From contig NZ_JADPJH010000018.1 of NCBI RefSeq assembly GCF_023073315.1, forward strand, positions 248,494-312,493: a stretch of DNA of 64,000 nt, written 5' to 3'. Source of the DNA: Bradyrhizobium sp. 1. GTDB lineage: Bacteria; Pseudomonadota; Alphaproteobacteria; Rhizobiales; Xanthobacteraceae. The translations under genes were made by a program, and so were the position numbers. Under the pieces are notes generated by a model. That model searched no databases, was not told the origin of the DNA, and worked only from the letters and a program-made list of their open reading frames with translations. Below are positions 35,379 through 45,989 of this stretch, in pieces (the stretch's first letter is position 1; every line of letters starts with the position of its first letter).

Positions 35379-35816
35379 ATGACGAAACTTTTCGCCACAC
35401 GCCTGGCTTTGGCCGCGACGATGATGATGCTGGTGAGCCCGGCGATCTCCGCGCAGCAGGACGACGAGGCGGCGCCGCCGTCCAAGCCCGGCAAGCTGAT
35501 CAACACCGGCGAGGTGCTCTCGGGCGAGCTGAACACGATGAAGGTGCGTGACGTCAAGAACGCCGGGAAGCGGATCGCGACCTACCAGATCACCTCCGAG
35601 CCGCGCCGGCTGCCGCCGCCGAGCGGGCTGTGCAATCTCGAGACCGGGCCCGAAACCTTCCAACTCGTCACTTCCAGCGACGCACAGGCCACGCAGCTGA
35701 AATCCTTCGTCGGCAAGGCGATCTCGGTCAAGGTCGACGAAGTCGCCTGCGCCAGCGATCCCGGCCAGATGAGCGAGGCCGTGATCACGAAGTGGAGTTT
35801 GATCAAGAAGCAGTAG
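35379..35816 (+). CDS. Hypothetical secreted protein
   Basis: A 145-residue protein with a signal peptide (TKLFATRLALAATMMMLVSP, cleavage likely after ISA). The mature part, about 120 residues, has two cysteines (GLCNLETG and VACASDPG) that could pair and a beta-rich pattern. I do not recognise the family. The start ATG lies 26 bases after recR, so it may be transcribed with that operon. Confidence 0.75.
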   Translation: MTKLFATRLALAATMMMLVSPAISAQQDDEAAPPSKPGKLINTGEVLSGELNTMKVRDVKNAGKRIATYQITSEPRRLPPPSGLCNLETGPETFQLVTSSDAQATQLKSFVGKAISVKVDEVACASDPGQMSEAVITKWSLIKKQ

Positions 35817-35869
35817 GGGGCGTTCCGCTGCCTCCAGCAGGTTGAGATCCCGCAGCTAACCCAAATATC

Positions 35870-36448
35870 TCACTCCGCTGCAATCACCGTGAGCTCCGGC
35901 CAGTGCGCTTTCCATCGCGCCGCTTTCACCGCGTAGCCTGCCGCTGAAAAATTCGGTGTCCGGTTGGGCCGCGCAATCAGCCCTGCAATGTCGTCGAAGC
36001 CGTGCGGTGCGTAGACGTCGTAGCGATCGCCTATGCGCCTCACGCCCACCTGCGTATTCTCCGTCAGGAAGCGATCGATACCATCGGTCGAGCGCATTGA
36101 CGGCGGGTAGGGCAAGCCGTGCTTGTCGGGATACCACAGATGCACGCGCCCCTGGTTGCGGATCTCGACCTTGACGCCGAGATGCCCGAGCCCCGCATGC
36201 AGTTTGCGGATCACCGCATCCTCAGCTTCCCATGAGGTATCGGCGTCGAAATAGAACACGTCGTAGTCGGAGATGCCGTGATGGAGCGGACGACCCGTAA
36301 GCACGTTCCAGACCGTTTGTGTGAGGCACCCTGCGACCAGCCACGCATCCGGCAGTGCGAGACGCGCCAGTTCATCGATGATGGCAACGTTGACCGGGTT
36401 CTTCAGCGCCAGCGCGATGAATCGCTCTTCATCCATCGGACCGCTCAA
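35870..36448 (-). CDS. Nucleotidyltransferase family protein (DUF925-type)
   Basis: A 192-residue protein with the minimal nucleotidyltransferase pattern: WLVAGCLTQTVWN, then SDYDVFYFD, which supplies the acidic metal pair. The C-terminal NFSAAGYAVKAARWKAHWPE is typical of the PF06042 group. Function is unknown; relatives are sometimes linked to defence or small-molecule modification without proof. Its start overlaps the MmcQ/YjbR gene stop by four bases. Confidence 0.82.
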   Translation of the reverse strand: MSGPMDEERFIALALKNPVNVAIIDELARLALPDAWLVAGCLTQTVWNVLTGRPLHHGISDYDVFYFDADTSWEAEDAVIRKLHAGLGHLGVKVEIRNQGRVHLWYPDKHGLPYPPSMRSTDGIDRFLTENTQVGVRRIGDRYDVYAPHGFDDIAGLIARPNRTPNFSAAGYAVKAARWKAHWPELTVIAAE

Positions 36449-36792
36449 GCGCGCTCCTGTCCGTCATATTTCGCTCGTGCCGCCTTTGAGGCGAGCGCGC
36501 GCCAGCGCCGCCGCAAAAATGGTTCGACGATCGCGCGCCTCGCCTTCGACAGGCGGATCAGCACGATCGGATAGTCGGCGTAGTGATCGGTGAAATAGAA
36601 GATCTTCGGCCGGCTCTCGACCAGCATCGCGCGCTCGTCAATCGGTACGTCCGGCATGACGAGGCTGTCGCCGTCTTCCTTCAAACGCGCCAGCATCTTC
36701 TTGCGCACTTTCAGCGCTGGCGTGCCGTAGGAGGTGCCGTCCTCGACCTCCGGCCACGTCAGTGCAAAGTCTCTGACGTCGTCGAAGGTCAC
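36445..36792 (-). CDS. MmcQ/YjbR family DNA-binding protein
   Basis: A 115-residue protein of the CyaY-like-fold YjbR family: FALTWPEVEDGTSYGTPALK, KMLARLKEDGDSLVM and IRLSKARRAIVEPFLRRRWR. It is annotated as DNA-binding on structural grounds, with no established role. It lies nine bases after the lepB stop, within a run tldD-lepB-yjbR-nucleotidyltransferase. Confidence 0.84.
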   Translation of the reverse strand: MTFDDVRDFALTWPEVEDGTSYGTPALKVRKKMLARLKEDGDSLVMPDVPIDERAMLVESRPKIFYFTDHYADYPIVLIRLSKARRAIVEPFLRRRWRALASKAARAKYDGQERA

Positions 36793-36801
36793 GAGCCTGG
36801 C

Positions 36802-37578
36802 TCAATGCACGGCGGTGAAGAACCGCGCGGGCCTGAAACCGGACAGCCAGGTCCAGACCGGCTGGCTGCGCATGCCGAGGTCCCAGGAGCCGAGCACGGC
36901 ATCGGCGCGACCGACCAGATTGTCGACGGGCAACAGCCCGACGCCGCCGGAGCGCAACGGCACGCGGCTGTCGGCGGAGTTGTCGCGGTTATCGCCGAGC
37001 ACGAAGAGATGGCCAGGGGGCACCGTCACTTCCTGCGTGTTGTCGAGCGGGCCGTTGTCGCGCATCTTGAAGATCAGATGCGAGACGCCGTTCGGCAGCG
37101 TCTCGACATAGCGGTAGGCGGGCTCGCTGCCGCCATTGTCGTCCTCGGCGGCGCCAACGCCGTCCGGCTTCAACTCGGCGGGGCGGTCGTTGATGAAAAG
37201 CTGGCCCTGACGCATCTGGATGCGGTCACCGGGAAGTCCCACCACGCGCTTGACCCACGCCTGCGAGCGATCGCCGGGCCAGCGGAACACCACGACGTCA
37301 CCCTGCTTCGGCGTTTCGGCGAAGACGCGACCGGTCTCGGGCAGGTTGATCTGGATCGGCAGCGACGAGGTGCCGTAGCCATAGGGGAATTTCGAGGCGA
37401 GCAGGGCGTCGCCGATCAAGAGCGTCGGCTCCATCGAGCCCGACGGCACGTAGAACGGCTCGGCGAGCGCGCCCTTGGCGATGAACACGGCGGCGACGAT
37501 GCCGGCGAGCTGCATCAGCTGGCCGGCCCAGCCGCTGCTCTTCCGCTTGGGAGCGACAGTTACCTTCTCAACGCTCAT
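36802..37578 (-). CDS. lepB: Signal peptidase I
   Basis: A 258-residue inner-membrane serine protease that removes signal peptides. One N-terminal membrane segment (~22-38), catalytic S48 in SGSMEPTLL, general base K110 in WVKRVVGLPGDRI, and box E LGDNRDNSADSR. Its start overlaps the tldD stop by four bases. There may be another copy elsewhere, since rhizobia often keep lepB near rnc and era; this one has a different neighbourhood. Confidence 0.92.
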   Translation of the reverse strand: MSVEKVTVAPKRKSSGWAGQLMQLAGIVAAVFIAKGALAEPFYVPSGSMEPTLLIGDALLASKFPYGYGTSSLPIQINLPETGRVFAETPKQGDVVVFRWPGDRSQAWVKRVVGLPGDRIQMRQGQLFINDRPAELKPDGVGAAEDDNGGSEPAYRYVETLPNGVSHLIFKMRDNGPLDNTQEVTVPPGHLFVLGDNRDNSADSRVPLRSGGVGLLPVDNLVGRADAVLGSWDLGMRSQPVWTWLSGFRPARFFTAVH

Positions 37579-39002
37579 GCGCCCGTTCCACCCACCGTAA
37601 TGCGTTCCATCAGAAGTGACGGCTGGCCGACACCGACCGGCACGCCCTGACCGTTCTTACCGCAGGTGCCGATGCCGGTATCCAGCGCGAGGTCGTTGCC
37701 GATCATTCGGATGCGATGCAGGTCCGTCGGCCCGTTGCCGATCAGCATGGCGCCTTTCAGCGGCGCGCCGATCTTGCCGTTCTCGATCTTGTAGGCCTCG
37801 GTGCACTGGAAGACGTATTTGCCCGAGGTGATGTCGACCTGTCCGCCGCCGAAATTCGCGGCAAACACGCCGTTCTTGACCGAGGCGAGAATCTCGGCCG
37901 GGTCGCGGTCGCCCGCGAGCATGTAGGTGTTGGTCATGCGCGGCATCGGCACATGGGCATAGCCCTGGCGGCGGCCGTTGCCGGTCGGCTTCATGTTCAT
38001 CAGCCGCGCGTTCTGGCGGTCCTGCATGTAGCCGACGAGGACGCCGTCCTCGATCAGCACGGTGCGGTTGGTCGGCGTGCCCTCGTCGTCGATCGACAGC
38101 GAGCCGCGGCGCGAGGCAATGGTGCCGTCGTCGACCACGGTGACGCCCTTGGCCGCGACCTGCTGGCCCATCAGGCCGGCGAACGCGGAGGTCTTCTTGC
38201 GGTTGAAGTCGCCCTCGAGGCCGTGGCCGACCGCTTCATGCAGCATCACGCCGGGCCAGCCCGCGCCGAGCACGACGTCCATCTCGCCGGCGGGGGCGGG
38301 GATCGATTCCAGGTTGACCAGCGCCTCGCGCAACGCTCCGTCGGCGGCGTCGCGCCAGTTCTTGCTCTCGATGAATTCGGCATAGCCGGCACGGCCGCCA
38401 TAGCCCTTGCTGCCGCTCTCCTGGCGGTCGCCCTGGCCGGCGACGACCGAAACATTCACGCGCACGAGCGGGCGGATGTCGCGATAGCTTTCGCCGTCGG
38501 GCCGCAGGATCTCGACGACCTGCCAGGTCGCGCCCAGGCTGACGCTGACCTGCCGCACCCGCGGATCCTTGTCGCGCAGATAAGCGTCGATCTCGGCGAG
38601 CAGCTTGACCTTGGTCTCGAAGCCCGGCGCATCCAGCGGATTTTCGTCATTATAGAGTCGCACATTGGTATGCGCTGGCGGCGCCGCAAAGCTGCCGGAA
38701 TAGCCACCGCGGACGGCTGCGACCGCGTCGGCGGCGCGAATCAGCGCCGGCAGCGACACGTCTGATGAATGCGCGTAGCCGACCGCGTCGTCCTTGACGG
38801 CGCGCAGGCCAAAACCCTGCGAGGTGTCGTAGGTCGCCTGCTTCAGCCGCCCGTTGTCGAACATCAGCGCTTCGGTCTGGCTGTATTCCAGGAACAATTC
38901 GCCGTCGTCGGCACCGGCAAGCCCGCGCGCGAGCTCGTTGCGAACCTGGTCGCGGTCGAGATTGGCACGGTCGAGCAGGGAGGTTGTGGCAGGGTTGGTC
39001 AT
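37575..39002 (-). CDS. tldD: Metalloprotease TldD
   Basis: A 475-residue TldD/PmbA family zinc protease. The metal site is MLHEAVGHGLEGD (HExxxH), and conserved C-terminal glycine-rich motifs include GFAANFGGGQVDITSGKYVF and GIGTCGKNGQGVPVG. With TldE it degrades unfolded peptides such as antitoxins and matures some ribosomal peptides. The partner gene is not in this window. It is the first gene of the minus-strand run with lepB. Confidence 0.93.
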   Translation of the reverse strand: MTNPATTSLLDRANLDRDQVRNELARGLAGADDGELFLEYSQTEALMFDNGRLKQATYDTSQGFGLRAVKDDAVGYAHSSDVSLPALIRAADAVAAVRGGYSGSFAAPPAHTNVRLYNDENPLDAPGFETKVKLLAEIDAYLRDKDPRVRQVSVSLGATWQVVEILRPDGESYRDIRPLVRVNVSVVAGQGDRQESGSKGYGGRAGYAEFIESKNWRDAADGALREALVNLESIPAPAGEMDVVLGAGWPGVMLHEAVGHGLEGDFNRKKTSAFAGLMGQQVAAKGVTVVDDGTIASRRGSLSIDDEGTPTNRTVLIEDGVLVGYMQDRQNARLMNMKPTGNGRRQGYAHVPMPRMTNTYMLAGDRDPAEILASVKNGVFAANFGGGQVDITSGKYVFQCTEAYKIENGKIGAPLKGAMLIGNGPTDLHRIRMIGNDLALDTGIGTCGKNGQGVPVGVGQPSLLMERITVGGTGA

Positions 39003-39091
39003 CGATCACCCATTGTCGGAGAGATGTCAGGCAAGATAATGGCTTCCCGGCCGTTCGGCGAGAGGGCGGACCGTCACATTACGGAAACGAC

Positions 39092-39580
39092 ATGATTGAA
39101 ATCATTGCGATATCCGAAGGGCACATCGAAAGCTTCCACCGCGCGCTCGATACGGTTGCGCGGGAGCGGCGCTATTTGGCCTTCCTCGAGGCGCCTCCGA
39201 TCGAATCCACGCGGGCCTTCGTTCTGGACAACATCGCGAGGGGCTATCCGCAGTTTGTAACGATTTCGGCGGGGGAGGTGGTTGGCTGGTGTGACGTGGT
39301 TCGCAAGGCGCGGCCGGTTCATGCACATGGCGGCGTGCTCGGGATCGCCTTGCTGCCAGCGTTCCGGCGGCAGGGGCTTGGCGAGAGGCTGATGCTCAGG
39401 GCTCTCGATGCGGCAAAGGCGTTTGGATTCCGTCGCGTCGAGCTGACGGTCCGGCGCGACAACGCCAACGCGATCGTGCTGTACAAGAAGGTTGGGTTTG
39501 AAGTCGAGGGATGTCAGCGCGCTGCCGTTCAGGTTGACGGCGTTCTCCACGACGTCGTGATGATGTCCGTGCTGTTCTGA
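39092..39580 (+). CDS. GNAT family N-acetyltransferase
   Basis: A 162-residue acetyltransferase. The acetyl-CoA pyrophosphate loop is LLPAFRRQGLGERLM, followed by RRVELTVRRDNANAIVLYKK and VGFEVEG, the usual motifs. The acceptor is unknown. The ATG at 39092 (MIEIIAISEGHIESFHRALD) was chosen over a longer frame. It diverges from tldD, with an 89-base gap. Confidence 0.85.
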   Translation: MIEIIAISEGHIESFHRALDTVARERRYLAFLEAPPIESTRAFVLDNIARGYPQFVTISAGEVVGWCDVVRKARPVHAHGGVLGIALLPAFRRQGLGERLMLRALDAAKAFGFRRVELTVRRDNANAIVLYKKVGFEVEGCQRAAVQVDGVLHDVVMMSVLF

Positions 39581-39596
39581 GGCTCAACCCGCCGCC

Positions 39597-40142
39597 CTAC
39601 GGCAGCTTGTCATACCCCTCGCCGAGCCCGTTCAGGCTGAGCGGGAAGCCGATTCCCTCTTCCGGGGTTTCGAAGATGATGAAGGTCGCCGTCTTGGCAG
39701 TGCGGAGCTGGCCGAGCAGCTTGTCGTCCATGACAACCTCGGCGACGCAGCCATTGGGCAGGCAGCGGACGAAGCCGGCACGGCCGACGTCCTGGTTATC
39801 GAGCTTGAGGCCGAGGCCGGAGGGCAGGAGGACGCCGAGCGGGGCGACCACGCGCATCAGGCGGCTCTTCTGATCGGCGGTCTTGAGCACGATCACGGTC
39901 AGGCCGGCATTGGAGCGGTCTTCGGCCACCACGCTCTGGATCAGGGCGCATTGCTCGGTCTGGGCGCCCGGCGGGGTGTCGCAGCGGATCTGCCAGTCGC
40001 CATGGACGGAGCGCACCGCGCCCTGCGCATGGGCGGGGACGGGCAAGAACACGAACAAGACAAGGAAGAGGGCGGCGGCCAGGAGGCCGATCAGCGCGTT
40101 GAGGCTGCTATCCGGCCTTGCCATGCATCTCGAAAGCCCCAT
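39597..40142 (-). CDS. Invasion-associated locus B (IalB) family protein
   Basis: A 181-residue secreted or membrane-anchored protein: a hydrophobic segment (LIGLLAAALFLVLFVFLPVP) ends at AHAQG, then the IalB domain with VHGDWQIRCDTPPGAQTEQC and GRAGFVRCLPNGCVAEVVMD. Two cysteine pairs are placed as in the family. IalB affects erythrocyte invasion in Bartonella, but free-living relatives have no known role. The ATG at 40142 has AGAGGGA nine bases upstream, which decides it over the ATG at 40124. Confidence 0.84.
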   Translation of the reverse strand: MGLSRCMARPDSSLNALIGLLAAALFLVLFVFLPVPAHAQGAVRSVHGDWQIRCDTPPGAQTEQCALIQSVVAEDRSNAGLTVIVLKTADQKSRLMRVVAPLGVLLPSGLGLKLDNQDVGRAGFVRCLPNGCVAEVVMDDKLLGQLRTAKTATFIIFETPEEGIGFPLSLNGLGEGYDKLP

Positions 40143-40410
40143 CGGGGTCGGTCCCTCTGCTCGCTTGGGTCGCTTGCGCGGGTGGACTGATACGGAAATG
40201 ACGGCGTCTTGAAGGCAATTCCCAAGCAAATCCCGCGCCGCCGAGGCCGCTACCGCCGGCACGAATCAGGTTCCGCCGCGGCCGTTCGCCAGTGCCTACA
40301 ACGGGCAATTCCGCTGTCAAGCCGCGGCATCCCGGGAAACGGTATTTTTGTCTGATCTTACTAGGAAATATCTTGCGGGTGATGGCTGACAGACCGACCT
40401 CAAGACTGCA
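40143..40410. other. Gap upstream of the cytochrome oxidase operon
   Basis: No convincing gene is seen between the IalB start and the FixK-type box. It contains GC-rich stretches (GCCGCCGAGGCCGC) and the IalB upstream region; no repeat family member was recognised. Confidence 0.4.
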
Positions 40411-40424
40411 TTGCGATAGATCAA
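40411..40424 (+). promoter_or_regulatory. FixK/FNR-type box upstream of coxB
   Basis: TTGCGATAGATCAA fits the 14-base Bradyrhizobium FixK consensus TTG(A/C)-N6-(T/G)CAA. Its centre is about 171 bases before the coxB ATG; if activating at -41.5 the transcript would begin near 40459. The other 160 bases before coxB hold no repeat. Single matches occur by chance, so binding is unproven. Confidence 0.42.
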
Positions 40425-40588
40425 GAATTATGGTTTGAGAGGCTTGATTTCGGCGTTCTCACGATCTGGCCCCAATTCCTCTTAGAGGTATTCTTGCGTG
40501 GCGGTTTGTCAGACGGGCGGATCGAATAAGCGTTTCCCAAAAATAGGGGAATGCACTTGGGGTGATTTCGTAAGGGGAGCGCGACGGC

Positions 40589-41428
40589 ATGACGATGTCG
40601 ATGGGCCGGGTCGGCCGGCACTTGCTGGGATTGGCCGTGGCGGGTCTGACGCTGGCGACGAGCGGTGCGGCATTCGCCGAGCTCGGGCAACCGGCGGCGT
40701 GGGAGTGGACGCTTCAGCAATCCGCTTCCCCGGTGATGGACAATATCGTCTGGTTCCACAATTTCCTGTTCGTGCTGATCACCCTGATTACGCTGTTCGT
40801 TCTGGCGTTGCTGGTGATCGTGGTGATGAAATTCAACGCGAAGGCCAATCCGGTGCCGTCGCGGACCACGCACAATACGCTGATCGAGGTGGCGTGGACG
40901 CTCGTTCCGGTGCTGATCCTGGTCGGTATCTCGGTGCCGTCGTTCCGCCTGCTCTTCCTTGAGCTTGACGTGCCGAAGGCGGATATCACCATCAAGGCGA
41001 CCGGCAAGCAGTGGTACTGGTCCTATGCCTACCCGGATAACGGCAAGTTCGAGTTCGATTCGCTGATGGCGGCGGACAAGCAGCCCCGCCTGCTCGGCGT
41101 CGACAACGAGATGGTGGTGCCGGTCAACAAGGTGATTCGTGTCCAGGTCACCGGCGCGGACGTCATCCACGCCTTCGCGCTGCCGGCTTTCGGCGTCAAG
41201 ATCGACGCCATTCCGGGCCGGCTGAACGAGACCTGGTTCAAGGCCACCAAGGTCGGCATGTTCTACGGCCAGTGCTCGGAGCTCTGCGGCAAGGACCACG
41301 CCTTCATGCCGATCGCGATTCGCGTCGTGGAGGACAAGGAGTTCGCCTCCTGGGTCGAGACGGCGAAGAAGAAATATGCGAGCGGCGGCACCAGCAGTTA
41401 CGCCTCCGCGGCCGGCCCGACGCAGTAA
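40589..41428 (+). CDS. coxB: Cytochrome c oxidase subunit II
   Basis: A 279-residue subunit of the aa3 oxidase that accepts electrons from cytochrome c. Signal peptide ~1-30 (ends AAFA), two membrane helices (~52-82 and ~98-122), then the periplasmic cupredoxin domain. All CuA ligands are present: H194, C229, E231, C233, H237 and M240 in FYGQCSELCGKDHAFM. The aromatic cluster QWYWSYAYPD is at 141-150. First gene of coxB-coxA-ctaB-coxF-ctaG-coxC. Confidence 0.95.
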   Translation: MTMSMGRVGRHLLGLAVAGLTLATSGAAFAELGQPAAWEWTLQQSASPVMDNIVWFHNFLFVLITLITLFVLALLVIVVMKFNAKANPVPSRTTHNTLIEVAWTLVPVLILVGISVPSFRLLFLELDVPKADITIKATGKQWYWSYAYPDNGKFEFDSLMAADKQPRLLGVDNEMVVPVNKVIRVQVTGADVIHAFALPAFGVKIDAIPGRLNETWFKATKVGMFYGQCSELCGKDHAFMPIAIRVVEDKEFASWVETAKKKYASGGTSSYASAAGPTQ

Positions 41429-41456
41429 GCGCCGGGTGGCGGCTCGAGGGGACTGA

Positions 41457-43142
<1,686 letters not shown>

Positions 43143-43150
43143 TCAATCTC

Positions 43151-43177
43151 CTGCGGCGCCCGTGACGGGCGCCGCAG
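43151..43177 (+). terminator. Strong hairpin between coxA and ctaB
   Basis: CTGCGGCGCCCG-TGA-CGGGCGCCGCAG is a perfect 12-base stem eight bases after coxA, without a T run. It may protect the coxBA message or reduce read-through into the assembly genes rather than fully terminate. Confidence 0.55.
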
Positions 43178-43202
43178 CTCTACAACAAAGCGAGTCAAAC
43201 TA

Positions 43203-44147
43203 GTGTCCGTCCTCGACCACAACGCCATCGATCTCAATCCCCGCATCTCCGAAGCGGAGGTTGGCGACTATCTCGCGCTGCTCAAGCCGCGGGTAATGTC
43301 GCTGGTGATCTTCACCGCGCTGGTCGGGATGGCGATGGCGCCCGGGCATTTCCACTGGGTGCTGGCGATCACCTCGCTGCTCTGCATCGCGGTCGGTGCC
43401 GGCGCTTCCGGCGCCCTCAACATGGCGCTGGAAGGTGACATCGACGCCAAGATGTTGCGCACGGCGAACCGGCCGATTCCGCGTGGCCGCATCACCCGCC
43501 CCGAAGCGATGACGTTCGGCATGACGCTCGCCTTCTTCTCGGTGATGACGCTCGGCATCCTCGTCAACTGGATCGCGGGCGCGCTGCTCGCCTTCACCAT
43601 CTTCTTCTACGTCGTGATCTACACGATCGGCCTGAAGCGCTGGACCGCGCAGAACATCGTGATCGGCGGCGCCGCCGGCGCGCTGCCGCCGGTGGTGGCC
43701 TGGGCCGCGGTCACAGGCACGGTCGACGTCGAGCCGCTGCTGCTGTTCGCCATCATCTTCTTCTGGACCCCGCCGCATTTCTGGGCGCTGGCGCTGTTCC
43801 GCTCCGACGATTACGCGCGCGCCGGCATTCCGATGCTGCCCAACGTCGCCGGCCCCGACGCGACGCGTCTCCAGATCCTGCTCTACACCATCGTGCTGAT
43901 CGCGGTTGCCGCCGCGCCCTGGGCGCTCGGCTATTTCGATGCCGTCTACGGTGTCGTTTCGCTGATCCTCGGTGCCGGCATGCTGGTGCTCGCCATCAAC
44001 GTCTATCTGCGCCGCGAGCGCAGCCAATCGCTGCGTGCGACGCGAAAACTGTTTGCCTTCTCGATCCTGTATCTGTTCGCGCTGTTCGCGACCTTGCTGG
44101 CCGAGGTCGTGTACCGGGCGCTTGCTCCGATGGTTGGGGGCGCATGA
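43203..44147 (+). CDS. ctaB: Protohaem IX farnesyltransferase (haem O synthase)
   Basis: A 314-residue polytopic prenyltransferase of the UbiA superfamily that makes haem O for the oxidase. The first aspartate motif is [20 protein letters not shown], and the second region contains [16 protein letters not shown]. About nine hydrophobic segments. The start is a GTG at 43203 with AGCGAG upstream. The stop overlaps the coxF ATG (ATGA). Confidence 0.94.
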   Translation: MSVLDHNAIDLNPRISEAEVGDYLALLKPRVMSLVIFTALVGMAMAPGHFHWVLAITSLLCIAVGAGASGALNMALEGDIDAKMLRTANRPIPRGRITRPEAMTFGMTLAFFSVMTLGILVNWIAGALLAFTIFFYVVIYTIGLKRWTAQNIVIGGAAGALPPVVAWAAVTGTVDVEPLLLFAIIFFWTPPHFWALALFRSDDYARAGIPMLPNVAGPDATRLQILLYTIVLIAVAAAPWALGYFDAVYGVVSLILGAGMLVLAINVYLRRERSQSLRATRKLFAFSILYLFALFATLLAEVVYRALAPMVGGA

Positions 44148-44320
44148 TCGCGGAGATGGCCGACAAACCCGAGATAGATGGAATCGTCCTCACCGAGGCG
44201 CAGAAGAAGAGCCGTCGTCAGCGCTCCATTGCGATTGCTTTGGCGCTCGGCGTGCTCGTGGTGTTGTTCTTCGCCGTCACCATGGTCAAGGGACCGGCAG
44301 TTCTAATCCGGCCGATGTAG
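44144..44320 (+). CDS. coxF: CoxF, small membrane protein of the cytochrome oxidase operon
   Basis: A 58-residue protein: a charged N-terminus ([12 protein letters not shown]) and one membrane helix ([20 protein letters not shown]) ending IRPM. Small single-helix proteins at this place between ctaB and ctaG are called CoxF in Bradyrhizobium and relatives; the role is probably assembly or stability of aa3 oxidase. Its ATG overlaps the ctaB stop by four bases, strong evidence that it is translated. Confidence 0.85.
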   Translation: MIAEMADKPEIDGIVLTEAQKKSRRQRSIAIALALGVLVVLFFAVTMVKGPAVLIRPM

Positions 44321-44343
44321 GGAAGATGGATCGAGAGCCCACC

Positions 44344-44958
44344 ATGTCGCGGGATCAGAGCCGTAAGGCCAGCAAAGGTATCGGCCGCGATGTGCTGGTC
44401 GCCTCGATCTGCGGCGGCGTGGTCGCGCTGATGGTCGGCGCCTCCTACGCGGCGGTGCCGTTCTACAACTGGTTCTGCCGCGCCACCGGCTTCAACGGCA
44501 CCACCCAGGTCGCGACCTCCGCGCCCGCGACCGGGCCGATCGCGCGAAAAATCGCGGTGCGCTTCGATTCCAATGTCGCACCCGGCCTGCCCTGGAAGTT
44601 CGAGCCGGAGCAGAACGAGATCGAGGTCAATATCGGCCAGGTCGTGACGGTCTTTTACACCGTGACCAACCAGGCCGCGCGGACCACCGCAGGCCAAGCC
44701 GCCTACAACGTCGCGCCGCTGACGGTCGGGTCGTACTTCCAGAAGATCAACTGCTTCTGTTTCACCGAGCAGACCATGGCGCCCGGCGAGAAGCGGGAGA
44801 TGCCGGTCGTGTTCTATGTCGATCCGTCGATTGCCGCCGATCACGAGAACGACGGGCTGAACACCATCACGCTGTCCTACACGTTCTATCCGGTGAAGGA
44901 TCCGGTGGTGAAGCCGCTGGCATCGGGCGACGACGACAAACGCAAGGGAAATCTCTGA
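44344..44958 (+). CDS. ctaG: Cytochrome c oxidase assembly protein CtaG (Cox11 family)
   Basis: A 204-residue copper chaperone that delivers copper to the CuB site. One N-terminal membrane helix ([20 protein letters not shown]), then a periplasmic immunoglobulin-like domain with the copper-binding motif [10 protein letters not shown] and the conserved ending [11 protein letters not shown]. ATGs at 44326 and 44344 are both possible; 44344 ([12 protein letters not shown]) has GAGAG upstream and fits the family better. Confidence 0.93.
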   Translation: MSRDQSRKASKGIGRDVLVASICGGVVALMVGASYAAVPFYNWFCRATGFNGTTQVATSAPATGPIARKIAVRFDSNVAPGLPWKFEPEQNEIEVNIGQVVTVFYTVTNQAARTTAGQAAYNVAPLTVGSYFQKINCFCFTEQTMAPGEKREMPVVFYVDPSIAADHENDGLNTITLSYTFYPVKDPVVKPLASGDDDKRKGNL

Positions 44959-45035
44959 TCGCGGGCTCACGGCCCAGGGGTTGGTTCTAAGGGGATAAGT
45001 GCCGGACAGGCACGGGATTGAGGAGAGAGACGGCA

Positions 45036-45893
45036 ATGGCCACAGCGCAAGGCAAACATCACGACTACCATCTGGTCGATCCCTCGCCGTGGCCGGTCGT
45101 CGGCTCTATCTCGGCCTTCATCATGGCGGTCGGCGCGATTACCTGGATGCACCATATGTTCTCGGCTGCGCCGATCATCTTCGGTGTCGGCACCATCGGC
45201 GTGCTCTACACCATGGCGAGCTGGTGGGGCGATGTGATCAAGGAAGCCCAGTACAAGGGCGACCACACCCGCGTCGTGCAGATCAGCCACCGCTACGGCA
45301 TGATCCTGTTCATCGCCTCCGAGGTGATGTTCTTCGTTGCCTGGTTCTGGGCCTATTTCAATGCGGCGCTATTCCCGGCCGATCCCGTTCATATGACCCG
45401 CGAAGCCCTGTTCGGCGGTGTATGGCCGCCGAAAGGTATCGAGACCTTCGATCCCTGGCATCTGCCGCTGCTCAACACGCTGATCCTGCTGACGTCAGGC
45501 ACCACGGTAACCTGGGCGCACCACGCGCTGCTCGAGAACGATCGCCAGGGCCTGAAATACGGCCTGATCATCACCGTCGTGCTCGGCGCGCTCTTTACCT
45601 GCGTGCAGGCCTATGAGTACAGCCACGCGGCGTTCTCGTTCGCCGGCAACGTCTACGGCGGGACCTTCTTCATGGCGACCGGCTTCCATGGCTTTCATGT
45701 CCTGGTCGGCACCATCTTCCTGCTGGTCTGCCTGTTTCGCGCTTACGCCGGCCACTTCACGCCGACGCAGCACCTCGGCTTCGAGTTCGCCGCCTGGTAC
45801 TGGCACTTCGTCGACGTGGTCTGGCTGTTCCTGTTCCTCTGCATCTATGTGTGGGGACACGGCGCAGAGGCCATGGCGCACGGCGCGCACTGA
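45036..45893 (+). CDS. coxC: Cytochrome c oxidase subunit III
   Basis: A 285-residue, seven-helix subunit that stabilises the oxidase core. [17 protein letters not shown] is the typical start, [20 protein letters not shown] and the C-terminal [20 protein letters not shown] are the family signatures. The ATG at 45036 follows GAGGAGAGAGA. A strong terminator follows 20 bases after the stop, closing the core operon. Confidence 0.95.
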   Translation: MATAQGKHHDYHLVDPSPWPVVGSISAFIMAVGAITWMHHMFSAAPIIFGVGTIGVLYTMASWWGDVIKEAQYKGDHTRVVQISHRYGMILFIASEVMFFVAWFWAYFNAALFPADPVHMTREALFGGVWPPKGIETFDPWHLPLLNTLILLTSGTTVTWAHHALLENDRQGLKYGLIITVVLGALFTCVQAYEYSHAAFSFAGNVYGGTFFMATGFHGFHVLVGTIFLLVCLFRAYAGHFTPTQHLGFEFAAWYWHFVDVVWLFLFLCIYVWGHGAEAMAHGAH

Positions 45894-45912
45894 GCCGCGA
45901 CTGATCGATCAG

Positions 45913-45944
45913 AAAGGGCGGCCACAGGGCCGCCCTTTCGCTTT
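45913..45944 (+). terminator. Terminator after coxC
   Basis: AAAGGGCGGCC-ACAG-GGCCGCCCTTT, a perfect 11-base stem, is followed by CGCTTTT. It likely ends most cox transcripts before the DUF983 and SURF1 genes. Confidence 0.75.
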
Positions 45945-45989
45945 TCGGCCGCCGGAAGCCTTGGTGAAAACTGTGATAGAGTCCGCGAC

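Noticed and set aside
35799..35806. TTGATCAA resembling half of an FNR/FixK site
   Set aside because: It lacks the central spacing of the consensus and lies in the coding end of the secreted-protein gene.
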